Notes: generated by a model not told the origin, from the sequence alone. Shown: positions 17,196-26,495, numbered from the stretch's first letter. The stretch: DNA of 64,000 nt from [Clostridium] clostridioforme AGR2157 (GCF_000424325.1 NZ_AUJR01000033.1:1-64000), one strand, 5' to 3'. Numbers and translations: made by a program.

Positions 17196-17220
17196 AGGCG
17201 GCTCACAATAATAGCCGCCT
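17196..17220. terminator. Perfect hairpin between convergent genes
   Basis: AGGCGGCT at 17196-17203 pairs with AGCCGCCT at 17213-17220 across a 9-base loop. There is no clear T run on either strand, so it may be a transcript 3'-end stabiliser. Confidence 0.4.
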
Positions 17221-17253
17221 CAGAGAAATCTATTAGAGATCTCCGCCGAACCG

Positions 17254-17670
17254 TCAGCTCTTCTTAATAAAATCTGTCCCGCACTTCGGGCAATGAACGC
17301 TGACCTTCCCGTGTCCCCTGGGTATACGCACCTTCTGCCCGCATCCTGGGCACTTAAAGATGCGGTATTTCCGCCCCTCTGTGAAACGGAATTTGATTTT
17401 CCTGGAATATTCCGTCACATAAAACCGCAGGCGCAGATAAGCCTGATTTTCCTGGTAGCGTTTCCCTACATTTTTTGAAAACATCCGGAAGTACAGGCAG
17501 ATAAAGCCCGCCAGCTCAAGGATATACAGGAATGAGGACAATATCCTTACCCTGACAACAACGTTCAGGAAAACCAGCACGAGCACGGCATACATAATAA
17601 ACTGGCCCAGCTGGTCCATACCATATCTTCCTATCATGAAACGCTGGAATTTTTCCCTGATTTTATTCAT
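17254..17670 (-). CDS. Zinc-ribbon membrane protein of unknown function
   Basis: The product is 138 aa from ATG 17670 (MNKIREKFQRFMIGRYGMDQ), preceded by AAAGGA; the longer frame has no site. Two membrane helices lie at about 23-40 and 46-62. The C-terminal third is a CPGCGQ...CPKCG zinc ribbon (four cysteines) ending DFIKKS. The architecture is common in Lachnospiraceae and unassigned. It stands alone on the minus strand. Confidence 0.7.
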   Translation of the reverse strand: MNKIREKFQRFMIGRYGMDQLGQFIMYAVLVLVFLNVVVRVRILSSFLYILELAGFICLYFRMFSKNVGKRYQENQAYLRLRFYVTEYSRKIKFRFTEGRKYRIFKCPGCGQKVRIPRGHGKVSVHCPKCGTDFIKKS

Positions 17671-17828
17671 CTGTAAACTATCCTTTCCCAATTGTCCGGC
17701 CTGCTGCCAGATGCATCCCTCAGGCAGCTGCGGATTATTCATCCGAAAGTACTATAACCTAATTTTTATGGTAAAGCAATGTACAGACGGGATTTTAATG
17801 ATTATTTTATAAATACAGGCGCCGGATG

Positions 17829-18221
17829 TCACAGACGCCGGACCGCGTCCATGGCAAGCTCTGAGCGCCCGCACTCGCTGGCATTCAGTGTAATCTGCCA
17901 GCAGAGCCCGCTTCCCTTCATATGTTCCGATGCATAGCTGAGTCCATTGGTGCGCTCATCCAGAAAAGTCCTGTCTATCTGGTTGGGGTCGCCTAAAAGG
18001 ATGACTTTTGTCCGGTTTGGCGTCATGTTGTATGCTTTATCCACAGGAATCCCTTTTTTCTTAAACTCCTTCACATCCTCCTCCGGTATGAATACCTCGC
18101 AGCGTCCCGTGTACTGCTCATCCCTGTCCGACACCTGTTCCGTGATGAAGTCCTCAGCCCGTATCCCTATAATCTGTGCCTTGATGCGCAGCAGAATATA
18201 TCTTGACATTACATTTCCCAT
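17829..18221 (-). pseudogene. PIN-PhoH family protein with a large internal deletion
   Basis: The 130-residue frame joins two pieces. Residues about 5-60 (ILLRIKAQIIGIRAEDF, RDEQYTGRCEVFIPEE) match the end of the PIN domain of YlaK-type PIN-PhoH ATPases. Residues about 66-128 (KVILLGDPNQIDRTFLDER, NGLSYASEHMKG, RSELAMDA) match the extreme C-terminus of the PhoH ATPase, including the sensor motif GDPNQID. The Walker A and B motifs, roughly 250 residues, are absent, and the start of the PIN domain is missing. It cannot be an active ATPase. Expression as a small protein is possible but doubtful. Confidence 0.6.
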
Positions 18222-18451
18222 CCCCTATAATCAAAATCGGTCTGCGGACTGCATTCCACGATATAAGTACAATATGGTAAAGAGAAAGGTGGCTAACTGA
18301 AATATGATTATTAGATGAATGAACAGCAGCAGATGATTTACACACTCCCTTTCCTGGCTGTATAAAGCCGGGCGGATTTTGTGTGTCTTTGTCATTTCGT
18401 TCAGTCATTCAGGGAATCATATTCCATAGGGCCATATTTTTATATAACAGG

Positions 18452-18619
18452 ATGCATCTGTCTATCCATATGCATCCGCCGCAGCGGACTGGCATGTCCC
18501 GGCAGGCGCGCGTAAGCTGCTCCTGCCTGTACATTCCCGCTCCTTTGGCACCCTCACAGGCCAGGTTTATATCCCTTCTGAACGAAGTGCGTTTAGGAGG
18601 GACTTTTTTATGTTATTAA
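18452..18619 (+). other. Possible leader ORF upstream of and overlapping the ABC-F gene
   Basis: A 55-codon frame from ATG 18452 (also in-frame ATGs at 18470 and 18494) runs through the attenuator hairpin and stops at TAA 18617-18619, overlapping the first 10 bases of the ABC-F gene. Ribosome binding sites before its ATGs are weak. Antibiotic-responsive ABC-F genes are often controlled by a translated leader; whether this frame is translated is unknown. A second hairpin, GGCAGG (18501-18506) with CCTGCC (18522-18527), lies inside it. Confidence 0.35.
18572..18609 (+). promoter_or_regulatory. Attenuator hairpin that also hides the ABC-F ribosome binding site
   Basis: TCCCTTCTGAAC at 18572-18583 pairs over all 12 positions (two G-U) with GTTTAGGAGGGA at 18591-18602, loop 7 bases, followed by CTTTTTT directly before the ATG at 18610. 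The structure is a complete intrinsic terminator and its 3' arm contains AGGAGG, the only ribosome binding site of the gene. Confidence 0.65.
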
Positions 18620-20037
18620 ATGCACTGAATATTAAAAAAGAATATGGAATCCAGACCGTACTGGATATTGAAAAACTGGAAATCCGGGACGGGGACCGGA
18701 TTGGACTCATCGGACGCAACGGGGCCGGGAAATCCACCCTTTTAGGCGTTCTTTCCGGAAGGATTGCCTGCGACGAGGGCGTGGTGAAAAAGTATTGTCC
18801 CATTGCTGAGATTCTCCAGACCGGGGAAACTGAGGATGAACCCGAGGCCAGGCTTTTAAGCCAATTAAAGCTCCGTGACAGCGCTGTAAAAAGCGGGGGC
18901 GAGAAGACCAGACGTGCCATCGGGGCGGCATTTTCCAGCCAGGCCCCGCTGCTCTTTGCCGACGAGCCCACCACCAATTTGGATATGGAAGGCGTGGAGC
19001 TGTTGGAGAAAATGGTGAGGGAATACAGGGGAGCCGTCCTGATGATATCCCATGACAGGACTCTTTTAGACCGGGTCTGCAATCAGATATGGGAGCTGGA
19101 CCGGGGAGCCGTGCGCGTCTTTGACGGCAATTACTCTGACTGGGCCGCTCAGAAGGAACGTGAACGGGGCTTCCAGGAATTTGAATACCAGCAGTACCAG
19201 AAAGAAAAAAAGCGGCTGGAGCGTGCTGCCGATGCCATGCAGAGAAAGAGCCGGAAAATGGCAAAGCCGCCCAAACGCATGGGCAGCAGCGAGTGGATGC
19301 TCTACAAAGGCGTTGCGGCTGTCCAGCAGGGTCATGTCCAAAGTAATAAATCCTCTGTCATGAGCCGGCTGGAGCACCTGGATAAAAAGGACCGCCCGGA
19401 CGAGCTGCCCCAGGTGTCCATGAAGCTGCCGGACGCCGGGCGGATACGGGCCAGAAATGCGGCCTCCATCCGGCATCTTACCGTGAGTTACGGGAATCGC
19501 ACTGTCCTGGACGACGTGAGCCTGGATATAGAGGCAGGGAGGCGGACCTTTATCACCGGCAATAACGGGGCCGGAAAGTCCACTTTAATCAAAGCCCTGA
19601 TGGACAGGGCCCCCGAAACCTTCATCACCTCCGAAGCAAGGGTCGCCTATTTTTCCCAGGACATGGACACCCTGGACCCGAAAAAAACCGTGCTGGAAAA
19701 TGTGGCGGAGGATGCCGCCTATCCCCAGCACATCTGCCGGGCCGTCCTGTCCAATCTCTATATGACTAAGGAAGATATGTTTAAACCGGTCAGCGTATTA
19801 TCCGGAGGAGAAAAGGTCAAGACCGCCCTGGCCAAGGTTCTGGTATCGGGCTGCAACTTCATGATACTGGACGAACCCACCAACCATATGGATGTGTATA
19901 CCATGGAGGGCCTGGAACATCTGCTGGAAAGCTACGACGGGACGCTGCTGGCCATCAGCCACGACCGTACCTTCATAAGCCATACAGGGGATGTGGTCTG
20001 CCGGCTTGAAAAAGGAAACATACACAATATCCAATGA
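18610..20037 (+). CDS. ABC-F ATPase, antibiotic-resistance type (CplR/Lsa/Msr-like)
   Basis: The product is 475 aa with two ABC domains and no membrane helices. Domain 1 has Walker A GRNGAGKST (35-43), signature SGGEKTR (95-101) and LLFADEPTTNLD; domain 2 has GNNGAGKST, LSGGEKVK and FMILDEPTNHMD. A basic, coiled inter-domain linker (about 180-260, KERERGFQEFEYQQYQKEKK) is where resistance ABC-F proteins reach into the ribosome. Such proteins bind the E site and dislodge macrolides, lincosamides, streptogramin A or pleuromutilins. The short length and the asymmetric first domain favour the resistance branch over housekeeping EttA/Uup. The attenuator upstream supports drug-inducible expression. 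The drug range cannot be read from sequence. Confidence 0.82.
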   Translation: MLLNALNIKKEYGIQTVLDIEKLEIRDGDRIGLIGRNGAGKSTLLGVLSGRIACDEGVVKKYCPIAEILQTGETEDEPEARLLSQLKLRDSAVKSGGEKTRRAIGAAFSSQAPLLFADEPTTNLDMEGVELLEKMVREYRGAVLMISHDRTLLDRVCNQIWELDRGAVRVFDGNYSDWAAQKERERGFQEFEYQQYQKEKKRLERAADAMQRKSRKMAKPPKRMGSSEWMLYKGVAAVQQGHVQSNKSSVMSRLEHLDKKDRPDELPQVSMKLPDAGRIRARNAASIRHLTVSYGNRTVLDDVSLDIEAGRRTFITGNNGAGKSTLIKALMDRAPETFITSEARVAYFSQDMDTLDPKKTVLENVAEDAAYPQHICRAVLSNLYMTKEDMFKPVSVLSGGEKVKTALAKVLVSGCNFMILDEPTNHMDVYTMEGLEHLLESYDGTLLAISHDRTFISHTGDVVCRLEKGNIHNIQ

Positions 20038-20040
20038 CAC

Positions 20041-20190
20041 ATATCAATGATGCGCTGTCATTTTACAGCGAATTAAGGTCACGTTTCATGAAGCTGCTGG
20101 CAGAGGAAGGGAAAGCATTGCACTGATAGGATACCAGCCTGCCATGCTGGAACAGCTTGCAAAGGTGCCGCCTCTCTTATGGGCCTGCCA
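20041..20190 (+). pseudogene. Relic of a DUF364/DUF4213 (Rossmann-like) protein
   Basis: The frame from about 20041 reads INDALSFYSELRSRFMKLLA then EEG, like the N-terminus of Lachnospiraceae DUF364 proteins, and stops at about 20124. A shifted frame follows with IGYQPAMLEQLAKV, like the start of the C-terminal Rossmann domain. The metal-chelation middle is missing. The assignment is from memory of the family and is moderate. The rest of the gap to 20294 contains only the promoter of the next gene: TTGCAA (20219-20224), 18 bases, TATAGT (20243-20248). Confidence 0.45.
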
Positions 20191-20294
20191 AGACTGTGCT
20201 TTAAATTTGCGGTCCTTCTTGCAAAATACGTCTGCCTGATGCTATAGTATAGAAAGATTTCATCAGGACGATTATCAATTGAAGGAGGATTACT

Positions 20295-23234
20295 ATGGCA
20301 TCACTGCCAAGGATTGGCGAAACCATAAGCGGTTTCACTGCCGCCGAACTTGGAACCATACACATGCTGGGCGCCAGGACCGTTCTGTTTAACCATGAAT
20401 CAAGCGGCGCCCAGCTTTTATATATTCAGAACGACGACCGGGAACTGGGTTTTAACCTGATTTACCGGACGCCGCAGGTGGATGAACGGGATAACTCCCA
20501 TATATTGGAACATCTCATTCTGTCCTCCTGTAAAAAGTATCCCAGCAGGGATATCTTCTTTGACATGGACAGCAAGAGCTATACTACCTTTATGAACGGC
20601 CTTACGGACAATACCTTCACCTGCTATCCGGTGTGCAGCCAGAGCCAGGAACAGCTTTTAAAACTGATGGATGTTTTCCTGTGCTGCATGGAGGAGCCGG
20701 ATGCCCTGAAGGACAAAAATTTTTATCTGAGGGAGGCCCTACGGTATGAGCTCTCATCCGCCAAAGGCCCCCTTACCATGCAGGGCACGGTGCTCAGCGA
20801 GGACTGGGGCCATCTGACCGACATCCTGGAAAATGCAGACAGCGCCATGTCCCATACACTTTACGAGGGCGCACGCACTGCCAACCTGCTGGGGCGGGCT
20901 CATCTGCATTACAGGGAGCTGTCCTATGAGCAGGCCAGGGAAACCTTTGAGCGATGCTACAGCTACTCCAACTGCCTGATTACCCTATATGGAAATATGG
21001 ATTACTGGACCGTACTGAGTTTTCTGGACAGGGAACACCTTTCCAAGGCCGCGTCACAAGGCCGCAGCCTTCTTGGGGAGTTTGAGGAACCGGTGAAACC
21101 AGGCTTTCGGACCTGCGCGGCTCAGAGTCCCGCTTATCAGGGCAGCCCCTCGGAACACGCCTCTGTCATAGACTACGGCATAGACCTGTCAGCCTGCACA
21201 AAGGAGGAACTCATATACTGGGACCTCTTTGCGGATATCCTGGATAACGATACCTCTCCCTGGCACAGATATGCCAGGGAAATGGGACTCAACCATGTGA
21301 TGGAAGTCTATCTGGATATTCTGCTGCCCCACCCCTCCCTAAAATTCCGCCTGCGCAACGGGGATTCCTGTCTGAAGGAGGCATTTTTGGACTCCATCAG
21401 GAAGGCCCTGGAGGATATCAGCCGTGATGGTCTGTCCCCAAAGCTGTACCGGGCTTCCATGAAGGAAAACCGCCTCTCCGACTCCCTTACCCGGGAAGCC
21501 CCCCATCTGGGCTTTAACCTGTCTGAGGAAATCGGACGTTACTGGAGCACCACAGGCCGGACCGATTATTTTCAGCTCTATGAGGAAGCCTTCCGGCGCT
21601 TTGAGGAAGATTCCGACCAGGCCATCATAAAGAAGCTGGCTGCCTCTGCCCTTCATCCCTCCGCCAGCGCCCTGGTCGTGACCGAACCTGTTCCTGGTCT
21701 GGCTGAGCAGATGGAGGAGGAAAAGGAACAGTACCTTAAGGAAAAGCTGGCATCCATGACTGCGGCTGAGCAAAAACAGCTGATAGAGGAAACAGCTGCC
21801 TTCCATGCCTGGAATTCCAGGGAGCGGAGTAATATGGACTTTCTCATACGGCCGGAGGAGCTTCCTGAGCCAGCTGAAGCATGCCCCTTTACAAAAAGAC
21901 AGTGGGGAACCATCACATGCTACACATCTCCCTCCCCCTCACGGGGCGTGGGCAGTTACCAGCTCTATTTTGACATCAGCCGGATTGAGAAGGACGACCT
22001 TAACTACCTTACGCTCTATCAGATGCTTCTCACGGAACTGGATACAAAGCGGTTTACGGTGGAACAGCAGAAGAACCTGGAGCAGGAATACCTTCACGAC
22101 TGTACCTTTGACGAGCTGTACCCCGGAGGCGAGGCAGGCCCTCTAAACCATCCCATGATGAGCGTATTCTGGTACGGACTGACCGAAGACTTTGAAGCCG
22201 GACTGGATTTTCTCCTGGATGTAATGGACGGCGGAGATTACAGTGACACGGATACCATCATACAGGTCCTGGAAAAATATCTGCCTGACTACGACCTGTC
22301 CAGGGCGGACAATGCCTCTGCCCTGGCCTTCAGCCTGTCCGAAGGCTATACAAGACAGGAATGCAGGTTCCGCAATATGCTAAACAGCCAGGAGAATTAT
22401 TATTTCCTGAAGGATGTCCTGAAACGGCTGAAGGAAGAGCCTGATTTTGGGACCGCGGCAGCTGCCAGGCTTGAAACCATTTCCCATACTATATTAAACC
22501 GCCGGGGCCTGGTATTCCTGGCAGCCGCTTCACCGGATGTATTAGAAAATCTGGAACAGACTGCCGTGGATATACTTGGGAGACTTCCCGGTTTTAAGGA
22601 AGGGCACAGCTCTCCCGCTCCGGCCATCTGGATTCCGGACCAGAAACAAAGACTGGCCGTGTGCGTGGAAGCCTCCTGCCAGGAGACACGGCTCATGGGA
22701 GACTTCCATGGAAATCCAGACTTTAAGGGGCGTTATCTGCCCTTTCTCATGGCTGCGGCGGATAAATACCTAAAGCCTGCCATCCGCTACCAGGGCGGCG
22801 CCTATGACAGCGGCATTGACTTTTACATTCCTGCCGGCTATTTCTCCCTGTGGAGTACCGCGGATCCGGAAGTCAGGAGTACGCTAAAGCTGTTCCTGGC
22901 AACCGGCGCACAGCTCATGGAACTGCCGCTGACCCACGAGGAACTGGACGGCTACATCCTGAACGCCTATGCCCAGGCCCTTCCGCCCTCCGGAACCTTA
23001 AGCACCCGCATGCGGCACATGCGCAGGGACATGGTGAACATGGATACCCGCAGAATAAACGAAATGATTTCAGATATCAGGAATGCGGCCCTCTGCCACC
23101 AGCAGGACGCGGCCCGGGTCATTGATGAGATTTTGCGGCGTAGCGCCATTGTCACAGTGGGAAATGAGAAATGTATCATGAGGGATAAGGATGTGTTTGA
23201 TCAGGTTTGGATTTATCATACGGATTATGTGTAA
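20295..23234 (+). CDS. M16C insulinase-family metallopeptidase (PreP/Cym1-like)
   Basis: The product is 979 aa, the expected length for single-chain M16C enzymes. The inverted zinc motif HILEH is at 69-73, and the third ligand glutamate should lie in FYLREALRYE (about 143-152). The following YPSRDIFFDMDSKSYTTFM matches the conserved region after the zinc motif in PreP. The four-lobed clam-shell enzymes degrade unfolded peptides in the cytosol. There is no signal peptide. AAGGAGG precedes the start. The gene is monocistronic, with its own promoter and terminator. Confidence 0.9.
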   Translation: MASLPRIGETISGFTAAELGTIHMLGARTVLFNHESSGAQLLYIQNDDRELGFNLIYRTPQVDERDNSHILEHLILSSCKKYPSRDIFFDMDSKSYTTFMNGLTDNTFTCYPVCSQSQEQLLKLMDVFLCCMEEPDALKDKNFYLREALRYELSSAKGPLTMQGTVLSEDWGHLTDILENADSAMSHTLYEGARTANLLGRAHLHYRELSYEQARETFERCYSYSNCLITLYGNMDYWTVLSFLDREHLSKAASQGRSLLGEFEEPVKPGFRTCAAQSPAYQGSPSEHASVIDYGIDLSACTKEELIYWDLFADILDNDTSPWHRYAREMGLNHVMEVYLDILLPHPSLKFRLRNGDSCLKEAFLDSIRKALEDISRDGLSPKLYRASMKENRLSDSLTREAPHLGFNLSEEIGRYWSTTGRTDYFQLYEEAFRRFEEDSDQAIIKKLAASALHPSASALVVTEPVPGLAEQMEEEKEQYLKEKLASMTAAEQKQLIEETAAFHAWNSRERSNMDFLIRPEELPEPAEACPFTKRQWGTITCYTSPSPSRGVGSYQLYFDISRIEKDDLNYLTLYQMLLTELDTKRFTVEQQKNLEQEYLHDCTFDELYPGGEAGPLNHPMMSVFWYGLTEDFEAGLDFLLDVMDGGDYSDTDTIIQVLEKYLPDYDLSRADNASALAFSLSEGYTRQECRFRNMLNSQENYYFLKDVLKRLKEEPDFGTAAAARLETISHTILNRRGLVFLAAASPDVLENLEQTAVDILGRLPGFKEGHSSPAPAIWIPDQKQRLAVCVEASCQETRLMGDFHGNPDFKGRYLPFLMAAADKYLKPAIRYQGGAYDSGIDFYIPAGYFSLWSTADPEVRSTLKLFLATGAQLMELPLTHEELDGYILNAYAQALPPSGTLSTRMRHMRRDMVNMDTRRINEMISDIRNAALCHQQDAARVIDEILRRSAIVTVGNEKCIMRDKDVFDQVWIYHTDYV

Positions 23235-23252
23235 ATGGCTGGAATGGGAAAA

Positions 23253-23295
23253 GGGGCTATCGCACTAAGTTAAAGCGACAGCCCCACCTTGTTTT
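23253..23295 (+). terminator. Terminator after the M16C gene
   Basis: GGGGCTATCGC (23253-23263) pairs with GCGACAGCCCC (23275-23285) with one mismatch, followed by a T-rich stretch. It lies between convergent genes. Confidence 0.6.
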
Positions 23296-23320
23296 CGGTT
23301 ATCTCATTTCATTTTTGATC

Positions 23321-24097
23321 TCATGACTTCACCAGAAATCCTCCGTCCACAGGGATAACTGCGCCGTTTAAATAGTCGCTGGCGGAAGAAGCCAAAAACA
23401 GTATGGGACCCTTTAAGTCCTCGGGTGTGCCCCACCGGCCTGCGGCGATCCGTTTCGTGCACTCGTCCTTGCGCTCCTGGCTCATGCTGGCGCACATCTC
23501 CGTGTCCATGTAGCCCGGGGCGATCACATTGCAGCAGATGCTGTGATCCGCGCAGTCGGAGGCAATACTCTTGGAGAGCTGAGTCACAGCTCCTTTGGCC
23601 GCAGAGTACGCCGGCACGGTAGTTCCGCCGAAGAAGGAATTCATAGAACCGATATTGATGATCTTCCCCACGGTGTCCTTGTCCCGCATGACCTGAATGG
23701 CCCGCTGGCACATAAACCACACATGATTCAAGTCCACGTTAATCACCATGTTCCACATCTCCTCCGGAAACTCCCAGGGCTCATAGCGTCTCTGGATGCC
23801 TGCGGCCGGAATCATGACATCCAGCTTTCCCCCCAGCAGCTCCATGGCCTCATCGAACATCCGGTCCAGCTCTGCTTTTTGGGACAAGTCGCCGGCTACG
23901 CCGTAGGCCTTATAGCACTTCCCGCAGTATTCCTCCACTGCCTGATGCAGCTTCTCCTTCTGGAGATCCATCAAAACCACCTCGGCACCGTTTTCCAAAA
24001 GCCCTTCCGCCATACCTCTGGACAGGCCCTGAGCCCCGCCGGTCACAATGCACTTCTTTCCCTTAACACTGAATTTTTCTTTATAGTCGTAAGCCAT
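23321..24097 (-). CDS. Short-chain dehydrogenase (KduD/gluconate 5-dehydrogenase-like)
   Basis: The product is 258 aa from ATG 24097 (MAYDYKEKFSVKGKKCIVTG). The NAD(P)-binding motif reads TGGAQGLSRG, where the last glycine of TGxxxGxG is Ser. The active-site set is N-Ser-Tyr-Lys: INIGSMNSFF and PAYSAAKGAV. The ending NGAVIPVDGGF is typical of the classical SDR family. In a cluster with a ManD-type dehydratase and TRAP transporter, it probably interconverts a keto-acid and a sugar acid (for example a fructuronate/mannonate or 5-keto-gluconate step). The exact substrate is unknown. It is the last gene of the operon. Confidence 0.82.
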   Translation of the reverse strand: MAYDYKEKFSVKGKKCIVTGGAQGLSRGMAEGLLENGAEVVLMDLQKEKLHQAVEEYCGKCYKAYGVAGDLSQKAELDRMFDEAMELLGGKLDVMIPAAGIQRRYEPWEFPEEMWNMVINVDLNHVWFMCQRAIQVMRDKDTVGKIINIGSMNSFFGGTTVPAYSAAKGAVTQLSKSIASDCADHSICCNVIAPGYMDTEMCASMSQERKDECTKRIAAGRWGTPEDLKGPILFLASSASDYLNGAVIPVDGGFLVKS

Positions 24098-24133
24098 TTT
24101 CCTTACTCTCCTCGTCAATTATAATCTATATTC

Positions 24134-25381
24134 TCACGGCGTCTGGAGCGAGCCGTCCCGGTTCCTGGTCTGGGTCCAGGTGGTCACCGTGTTCTCGCAG
24201 GGATACTTAGCTGCCTCCCGCTCATTGATGTCCACCCCCAGACCAGGCCTTTCGTTGGGATACACGTAGCCGTCCCTAAATTCCGGAAGCCCAGGAAATA
24301 CCTCCAAAAGCGCACCTTTCGGCCCCTTTAAATCCTGGATCACAAAGTTGGGCGGCTCAATACCGGACCACTCCTGAACCCCGAAATTCACAGCCGCCAG
24401 GTCGATATGGACATTGGCCGCGTGTGCGATGGGTGACATATCCCCCGGACCGTGCCAGGCTGTCCGGACTCCGTACTGCTCCGCGAACATCTGGAGCTTG
24501 CGCGCAGGCGTGATGCCTCCGATCTGGCTTATATGCACCCGGACGTAGTCGATCAACCGCCCGCTGATCAAATCCCGCCAGTCAATAGATCGGTTGAACA
24601 GCTCCCCCTGGGCGATGGGTACCTCGCTATGGTGCCGGATTTCCCGCAACCACTGGGTCTGCTCCACGCAGACCGGATCCTCCAAAAACAGCAAGTCAAA
24701 GGGTTCCAGCTCCCTGGCCAGCTTCACAGCTTCCGGCGGTGTCACCCGCTCATGGACATCGTGAATCAGCTTGACGCCATACCCGATTTTGTCCCGGATT
24801 CCCGCAAACAGCTTTACCGTGTCCCGCACATAGCGGGCCCCATCCAGGTAAACGCCGGGCTGAGCCCCTTGGGGGGCGGTTTCAGGAATCACGCCGTAAC
24901 GTTCCCCTCCGTACCCTCCGCACTGGCAGCGGATATTCTGGATACCCAGTTCCCGGTACCTCTCAATATTTTCGCAGAGCTCCTCCAAATCCCTTCCATC
25001 CGCGTGGCGGTAGACAGGCACTCCCTCGCGCACCTTGCCGCCGAACAGCTGATACAGAGGCATATCAGCCAATTTTCCCTTAATATCCCAAAGGGCCATA
25101 TCGATTCCCGAGATCGCGTTGTTCTCGATGGGACCGCCTCGCCAGTATCCATTCTGATACATGAGCTGCCAGAGTTCCTCTATATTTTCCGCATTCCTTC
25201 CCTTTAAAAGCGGCGTCAGATACTCTTCCACCACCAGCTTCACCGCCAGATGGCGGTAGGTAAAGGTTCCGCAGCCCAGGCCGTAAAGGCCTGGCACATT
25301 GGTGTCCACCCGCACAGCCAGAAGGTTGATCCCCTCCGGCGCTGTGCAGATGACCCTGATATTCTCGATTGTCACTGCCAC
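24134..25381 (-). CDS. Enolase-superfamily sugar-acid dehydratase (ManD type)
   Basis: The product is 415 aa. The capping domain (about 1-120) includes NNAISGIDMALWDIKGKLA. The barrel carries metal ligands in order Asp (LIHDVHERVTPPEA), Glu (LFLEDPVC) and Glu (QGELFN), then the AWHGPGDMSP motif and the C-terminal GLGVDINEREAAKYP that mark ManD-like proteins. Enzymes of this group dehydrate D-mannonate or D-gluconate to 2-keto-3-deoxygluconate; some are almost inactive, so substrate remains open. It is in an operon with an SDR, an iron-type dehydrogenase and a TRAP transporter, which fits uptake and breakdown of a hexonate or hexuronate. Confidence 0.85.
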   Translation of the reverse strand: MAVTIENIRVICTAPEGINLLAVRVDTNVPGLYGLGCGTFTYRHLAVKLVVEEYLTPLLKGRNAENIEELWQLMYQNGYWRGGPIENNAISGIDMALWDIKGKLADMPLYQLFGGKVREGVPVYRHADGRDLEELCENIERYRELGIQNIRCQCGGYGGERYGVIPETAPQGAQPGVYLDGARYVRDTVKLFAGIRDKIGYGVKLIHDVHERVTPPEAVKLARELEPFDLLFLEDPVCVEQTQWLREIRHHSEVPIAQGELFNRSIDWRDLISGRLIDYVRVHISQIGGITPARKLQMFAEQYGVRTAWHGPGDMSPIAHAANVHIDLAAVNFGVQEWSGIEPPNFVIQDLKGPKGALLEVFPGLPEFRDGYVYPNERPGLGVDINEREAAKYPCENTVTTWTQTRNRDGSLQTP

Positions 25382-25393
25382 TGTGCTTTCTCC

Positions 25394-26473
25394 TTATGCC
25401 TGATAAGTCTCTAACGCCGTGATGGCCTCCCGGATCATCTCCTTTGTTACCGGGTACGGCGTATGCTTTAACTCCTGATTCTCCATCGTCATCTTCAACA
25501 CATCCTCCAGTGGATCCGAGGGTTCCAGCTCCAGATCTCCCAAGCAGGTAGGCAGCTTAATAGCCTTGCTAAGCCACCAGGCCTTGCTAAGCTTCTCCCA
25601 GTCCTGGTCTACCATGAGATTGACCAACATCCCATAAGCGACCACCTCCCCGTGGAGATGCCGCTCCTCGATACACTTGCGGCTGGTCATGCCGTAAAAA
25701 AGGGCGTGGGCGATACCGCCGTTGTAGTCCGGATGGGCAGACACAGAAACAATACCTGGAGATATGACGATATTTAAGATCGTCTCCTCCAGCTCCCGGC
25801 TGACCACTCCCTTCTTGGCGTCCTCTATGGCCTTCTCCGCCATCTCCAGCATAGGATAGAAGCACATACTGCCCGCTTTGATTCCCAGAGCACTGCCATA
25901 ATCCAGGGGTTCCCCGGCCTTGGCAGACCAGGCGGACTCCACGTGCTTTGCCATGGCGTCTCCGATGCCTGCCCAGAGGTAGCGCACTGGGGCCGCCAGA
26001 GCCAGCTTGGGGTTGATAAAGCAGTGTACAGGAACATTTTTCAGCCTGAGGATCTCTCGGAAGGATCCGTCCTCGTGGTAGAGGATGCTGATCTGCGTGA
26101 TGGGCGCACAGTTGGAGGCAATGGAGGGGATTGTGTAGACCGGCTTTCTCAGCCTGTCGCCTGCCGCCTTTACCGTGTCGATGCACTTGCCTCCTCCCAC
26201 GGCCAGAAGTACGTCCGCCTCCCGGACTGCCGGCTCCCTCTCCAGCCGCTTCACATTTTCCACAGTTGCGTCCTTTCCGTAAACCACTGCCCCGGTCAAG
26301 ATAATCTCTGCCCGCTCCAAGGACGGGAGCACATAATCTTTTGAAGCCGCCCATGCCCGTTCACCGCAGATAACGGCCGCTCTCTTCCCCCTACCTATAC
26401 GCTCCGGGAAGGTCTCAAAGGCATCCTCGCCCATGGTAAACTGGGGGAGATAAATGGAATGATATTGATTCAT
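25394..26473 (-). CDS. Iron-containing alcohol dehydrogenase (glycerol dehydrogenase-like)
   Basis: The product is 359 aa from ATG 26473; GTG at 26485 is an alternative start. VLLAVGGGKCIDTVKAAGD is the nucleotide-binding GGGK motif, and the metal ligands are Asp in GIGDAMAKHVE, His in GGIAHALFYG and His in HLHGEVVAYG. The family oxidises polyols or reduces keto sugars. It lies between ManD and the IolB remnant, so a role in sugar-acid metabolism is likely, perhaps reducing a keto-acid intermediate. I cannot choose a substrate. Confidence 0.82.
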   Translation of the reverse strand: MNQYHSIYLPQFTMGEDAFETFPERIGRGKRAAVICGERAWAASKDYVLPSLERAEIILTGAVVYGKDATVENVKRLEREPAVREADVLLAVGGGKCIDTVKAAGDRLRKPVYTIPSIASNCAPITQISILYHEDGSFREILRLKNVPVHCFINPKLALAAPVRYLWAGIGDAMAKHVESAWSAKAGEPLDYGSALGIKAGSMCFYPMLEMAEKAIEDAKKGVVSRELEETILNIVISPGIVSVSAHPDYNGGIAHALFYGMTSRKCIEERHLHGEVVAYGMLVNLMVDQDWEKLSKAWWLSKAIKLPTCLGDLELEPSDPLEDVLKMTMENQELKHTPYPVTKEMIREAITALETYQA

Positions 26474-26495
26474 GGTCTTTTTCACCTTTCTCTTT

